NCBI RefSeq assembly: GCF_963678635.1
Contig: NC_087065.1
Location: forward strand, 58,244,754-58,308,753
DNA length: 64,000 nt
Reading direction: 5' to 3'
DNA from: Symsagittifera roscoffensis
Lineage: Eukaryota; Xenacoelomorpha; Acoela; Convolutidae
In this document: in pieces, positions 61,983 to 64,000 of the stretch
Numbering within the stretch: position 1 is the stretch's first letter
Layout of the letters: each line of letters begins with the position of its first letter
Position numbers and translations under genes: made by a program
The notes under the pieces: generated by a model
What the model was told of the DNA's origin: nothing
Databases searched by the model: none
Seen by the model: only the letters and a program-made list of their open reading frames with translations

Positions 61983-62189
61983 TTAATTAAATTGCCAACA
62001 ATTTGGTTAACAATAATCTATTATCTATTTCTATTATATATTTAAATGCGGGCTTCACTATCTCGCCATGTTTAAGCTTTTTCAACGTATTATTTTTGCA
62101 TGTTTAAGCTATATCGTATATTGCAATGTTTTCGATTTTCCAATTTGACTTAAGTGGTTATTTTACCGAGTTTAAATTAAGCAGCCCAA

Positions 62190-63430
62190 AATTGAATTAG
62201 GGGTTGCGAATTTGGCCTCCAATTTTGAATGCCCGAATCATTTTAGTTAACGAGATAAGACGATTTTTTAGATTTTTTCAAAAATTTTCAGAAATTTCAA
62301 ATAACAAAATAAATTACAAAACTTGAAGTTCCCAACCCTGTAGTTGGGTGCTGTCCGAGTACTCTAAGGAGTTACAAATCTTGCCTCCAAATTTGACTGC
62401 TCAATTCATTGTAGTTTTCGAGATATGACGTTTTTTGTGATTTTTTCAAAAGTTTTCAGAAAACTTAATTTATTTAATTATTTTTTTTAAAACTCTGAAA
62501 TTCCCAACCCTGTAGTTGGGTGCTGTCAGAGTACTATCAAGGATCGCGAATCTTGCCTCCCAATATGAGTGCTCAAATCCTTGTAGTTTTCAGAAAACTT
62601 AAAATATTATTAGTTTTTAAAAATCTGAAATTCCCAACCCTGTAGTTGGGTGCTGTCAGAGTACTATCAAGGATCGCGAATCTTGCCTCCCAATATGACT
62701 GCTCAAATCCTTGTAGTTTTCAGAAAACTTAAAATATTATTAGTTTTTAAAAATCTGAAATTCCCAACCCTGTAGTTAGGTCCTGTCGGAGTGCTCTCAA
62801 AGATTGCGAATCTTGCCTCCAAGAATGACTGCTCACTTCTTTGTAGTTTTCGAGATATGACGTTTTTTGTGATTTTTTCAAAGTTTAAATTAATTATTTT
62901 TCAAAATTTGAAATTCCATCCGCTATAGTTCGGTGTTGTCAGGGTACTCTAAGAGTTGCAACTCTTGCCACTTGCGACTGCTAAACGCGACTGCTCAAAT
63001 GCTTTTAGTTTCCGAGATGTGACGTTTTTGATTTTTTCAAAGTTTCTCAAAGAACTTATCAACAAAAAAATTCAAAAAATTTGAAACTACTAACTTGATG
63101 AAGATACAACCTTATTGTCAGCGTCTCTTAAAATGAATGCTCAAATCCTTTTAGTTTCCGAGATAAGACGTTTTTTCAGTTTTTTTTTTCGGGAAACTTA
63201 GGTTTAAAAAAATTCACAAAATTTTGGATTCCTAACCCTATAGTAGGGTGTTCTCAGGGACTCTCAGTGGTTGCAAATCTGGCCTCCAAATTTCTCCAGA
63301 ACCCCATTAAATTTTCATGATGACGCTTTTAAAATGGGAATTAAAAAATTTTCAAAGTTCGAAATTACCAACCCTGTAATTGGGTGCAGTCAGAGTACAC
63401 TAAAAGTTTGCAGATGTTGTTTCCAATATA
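62190..63430. repeat. Degenerate satellite-like tandem array
   Basis: Repeating units of about 130-170 bp carry CCCAACCCTGTAGTTGGGTG, then GCGAATCTTGCCTCC, then a TAGTTTTCGAGATATGACG part. Unit starts are near 62,331, 62,503, 62,633, 62,763, 62,915, 63,232 and 63,368. The units at 62,503 and 62,633 are almost identical. Others are diverged, so the array is old with a recent local duplication. Confidence 0.85.
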
Positions 63431-64000
63431 TGCGTTTTTTATGAGTTGTCGAAAAATTTCGAAGCACCGAAGGTGCGTTAAACGCTAGTTCACTTTAAGA
63501 CTAGAAGTACCAGTTCAACTTTGTATCATCTATTTTAATTAAAAGCTCCATAAGAAAATCGAGTGAGGTATCATACTGAAACACTCTAGCCGTTGTTCGA
63601 ACCAGTGTATTGACTAATACGACTTTAATCGTATAACGTAAAATCGTGTAACAGTTATGTGCTGATAACATTTAATCGTACAAAATACGTGGGTGTATAA
63701 CGCAAAACAAAAGACTTTCATTAAAGTAAAGTTTTCCGTCTTGCAGGCCATTGTTAGAGGAAAGATAGCGTTTTGAGCAATTTTCAATATCATGCACCGA
63801 GAAACAAACGTAATTTTCTGCAAATGCAGCCCGAGAAAAAGTATTGTTTTGCTACTAGCCTTTTTTATAAAACTTTTATTTGTTTTTACACCAGCGAACT
63901 TACTAAGAGTTTTGTTATACGGTCAATCCCTTTTTCCCCAAACCTAACTCGTATAAATTTGGCAGGCCTTGAAAGCACAAAAATTCAGTCTGAGTACTGC
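63431..64000. other. End of window, no feature
   Basis: AT-rich sequence. A 69-codon - strand frame (63,614-63,823) has no recognisable domain. I see nothing I can support here. Confidence 0.5.

Overview
The window is a stretch of eukaryotic, almost certainly animal, repeat-rich DNA. It holds three copies (A, B, C) of one very large Ty3/gypsy-type LTR retrotransposon family and about 4 kb of AT-rich, repeat-laden flank. No ordinary host gene could be supported. TTTTCAG-type acceptor sites and the general texture would fit a nematode or another invertebrate, but the sequence does not settle the species.

Layout. Copy A (+ strand, 1-~11,910) is an old decayed copy cut by the window start. It keeps protease tail, RT, RNase H, integrase and a C-terminal macro-like domain, then parts of a second gene (ORF2), all broken by stops and frameshifts. 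Copy B (- strand, 12,521-36,821; 24.3 kb) has both LTRs (about 1.8% apart by eye). Its gag-pol is broken by three single-base nonsense changes. Its ORF2 is broken by a 37-nt deletion, a 1-nt deletion and a stop, and carries an in-frame 1,752-bp tandem duplication. Copy C (- strand, 37,093-60,131; 23.0 kb) is young: its 914-bp LTRs show about three differences. Its 2,935-codon gag-pol is open throughout, and ORF2 (about 2,960 codons) has a single frameshift. The DNA after 60,131 holds tandem repeats and no convincing gene.

Shared plan of B and C, read on the - strand: 5' LTR; primer-binding site; structured leader with a ~70-bp repeat and a 13/14-bp G-rich minisatellite; gag-pol (coiled coil, capsid-like region, two CCHC knuckles, protease, RT, RNase H, integrase with GPF motif, long acidic tail, macro-like domain); a ~0.5-kb spacer with a possible splice acceptor; giant ORF2; polypurine tract; 3' LTR. 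ORF2 begins with a coiled coil and an SGNH/GDSL-hydrolase domain with recognisable catalytic blocks, then a second degenerate SGNH-like domain, then a long region of unknown function with a conserved Cys/His cluster.

Most notable: (i) a macro (ADP-ribose-binding) domain on the end of Pol plus an SGNH hydrolase in a giant accessory gene of an LTR element; the macro domain and the SGNH region are also traceable in decayed copy A. (ii) Two nucleotide-level conserved purine-rich blocks inside coding sequence, one a strong central-polypurine-tract candidate. (iii) Patchwork divergence of B and C, with parts of pol ~99% identical and ORF2 ~83%, suggesting recombination. Whether any of this is already described needs a database search.
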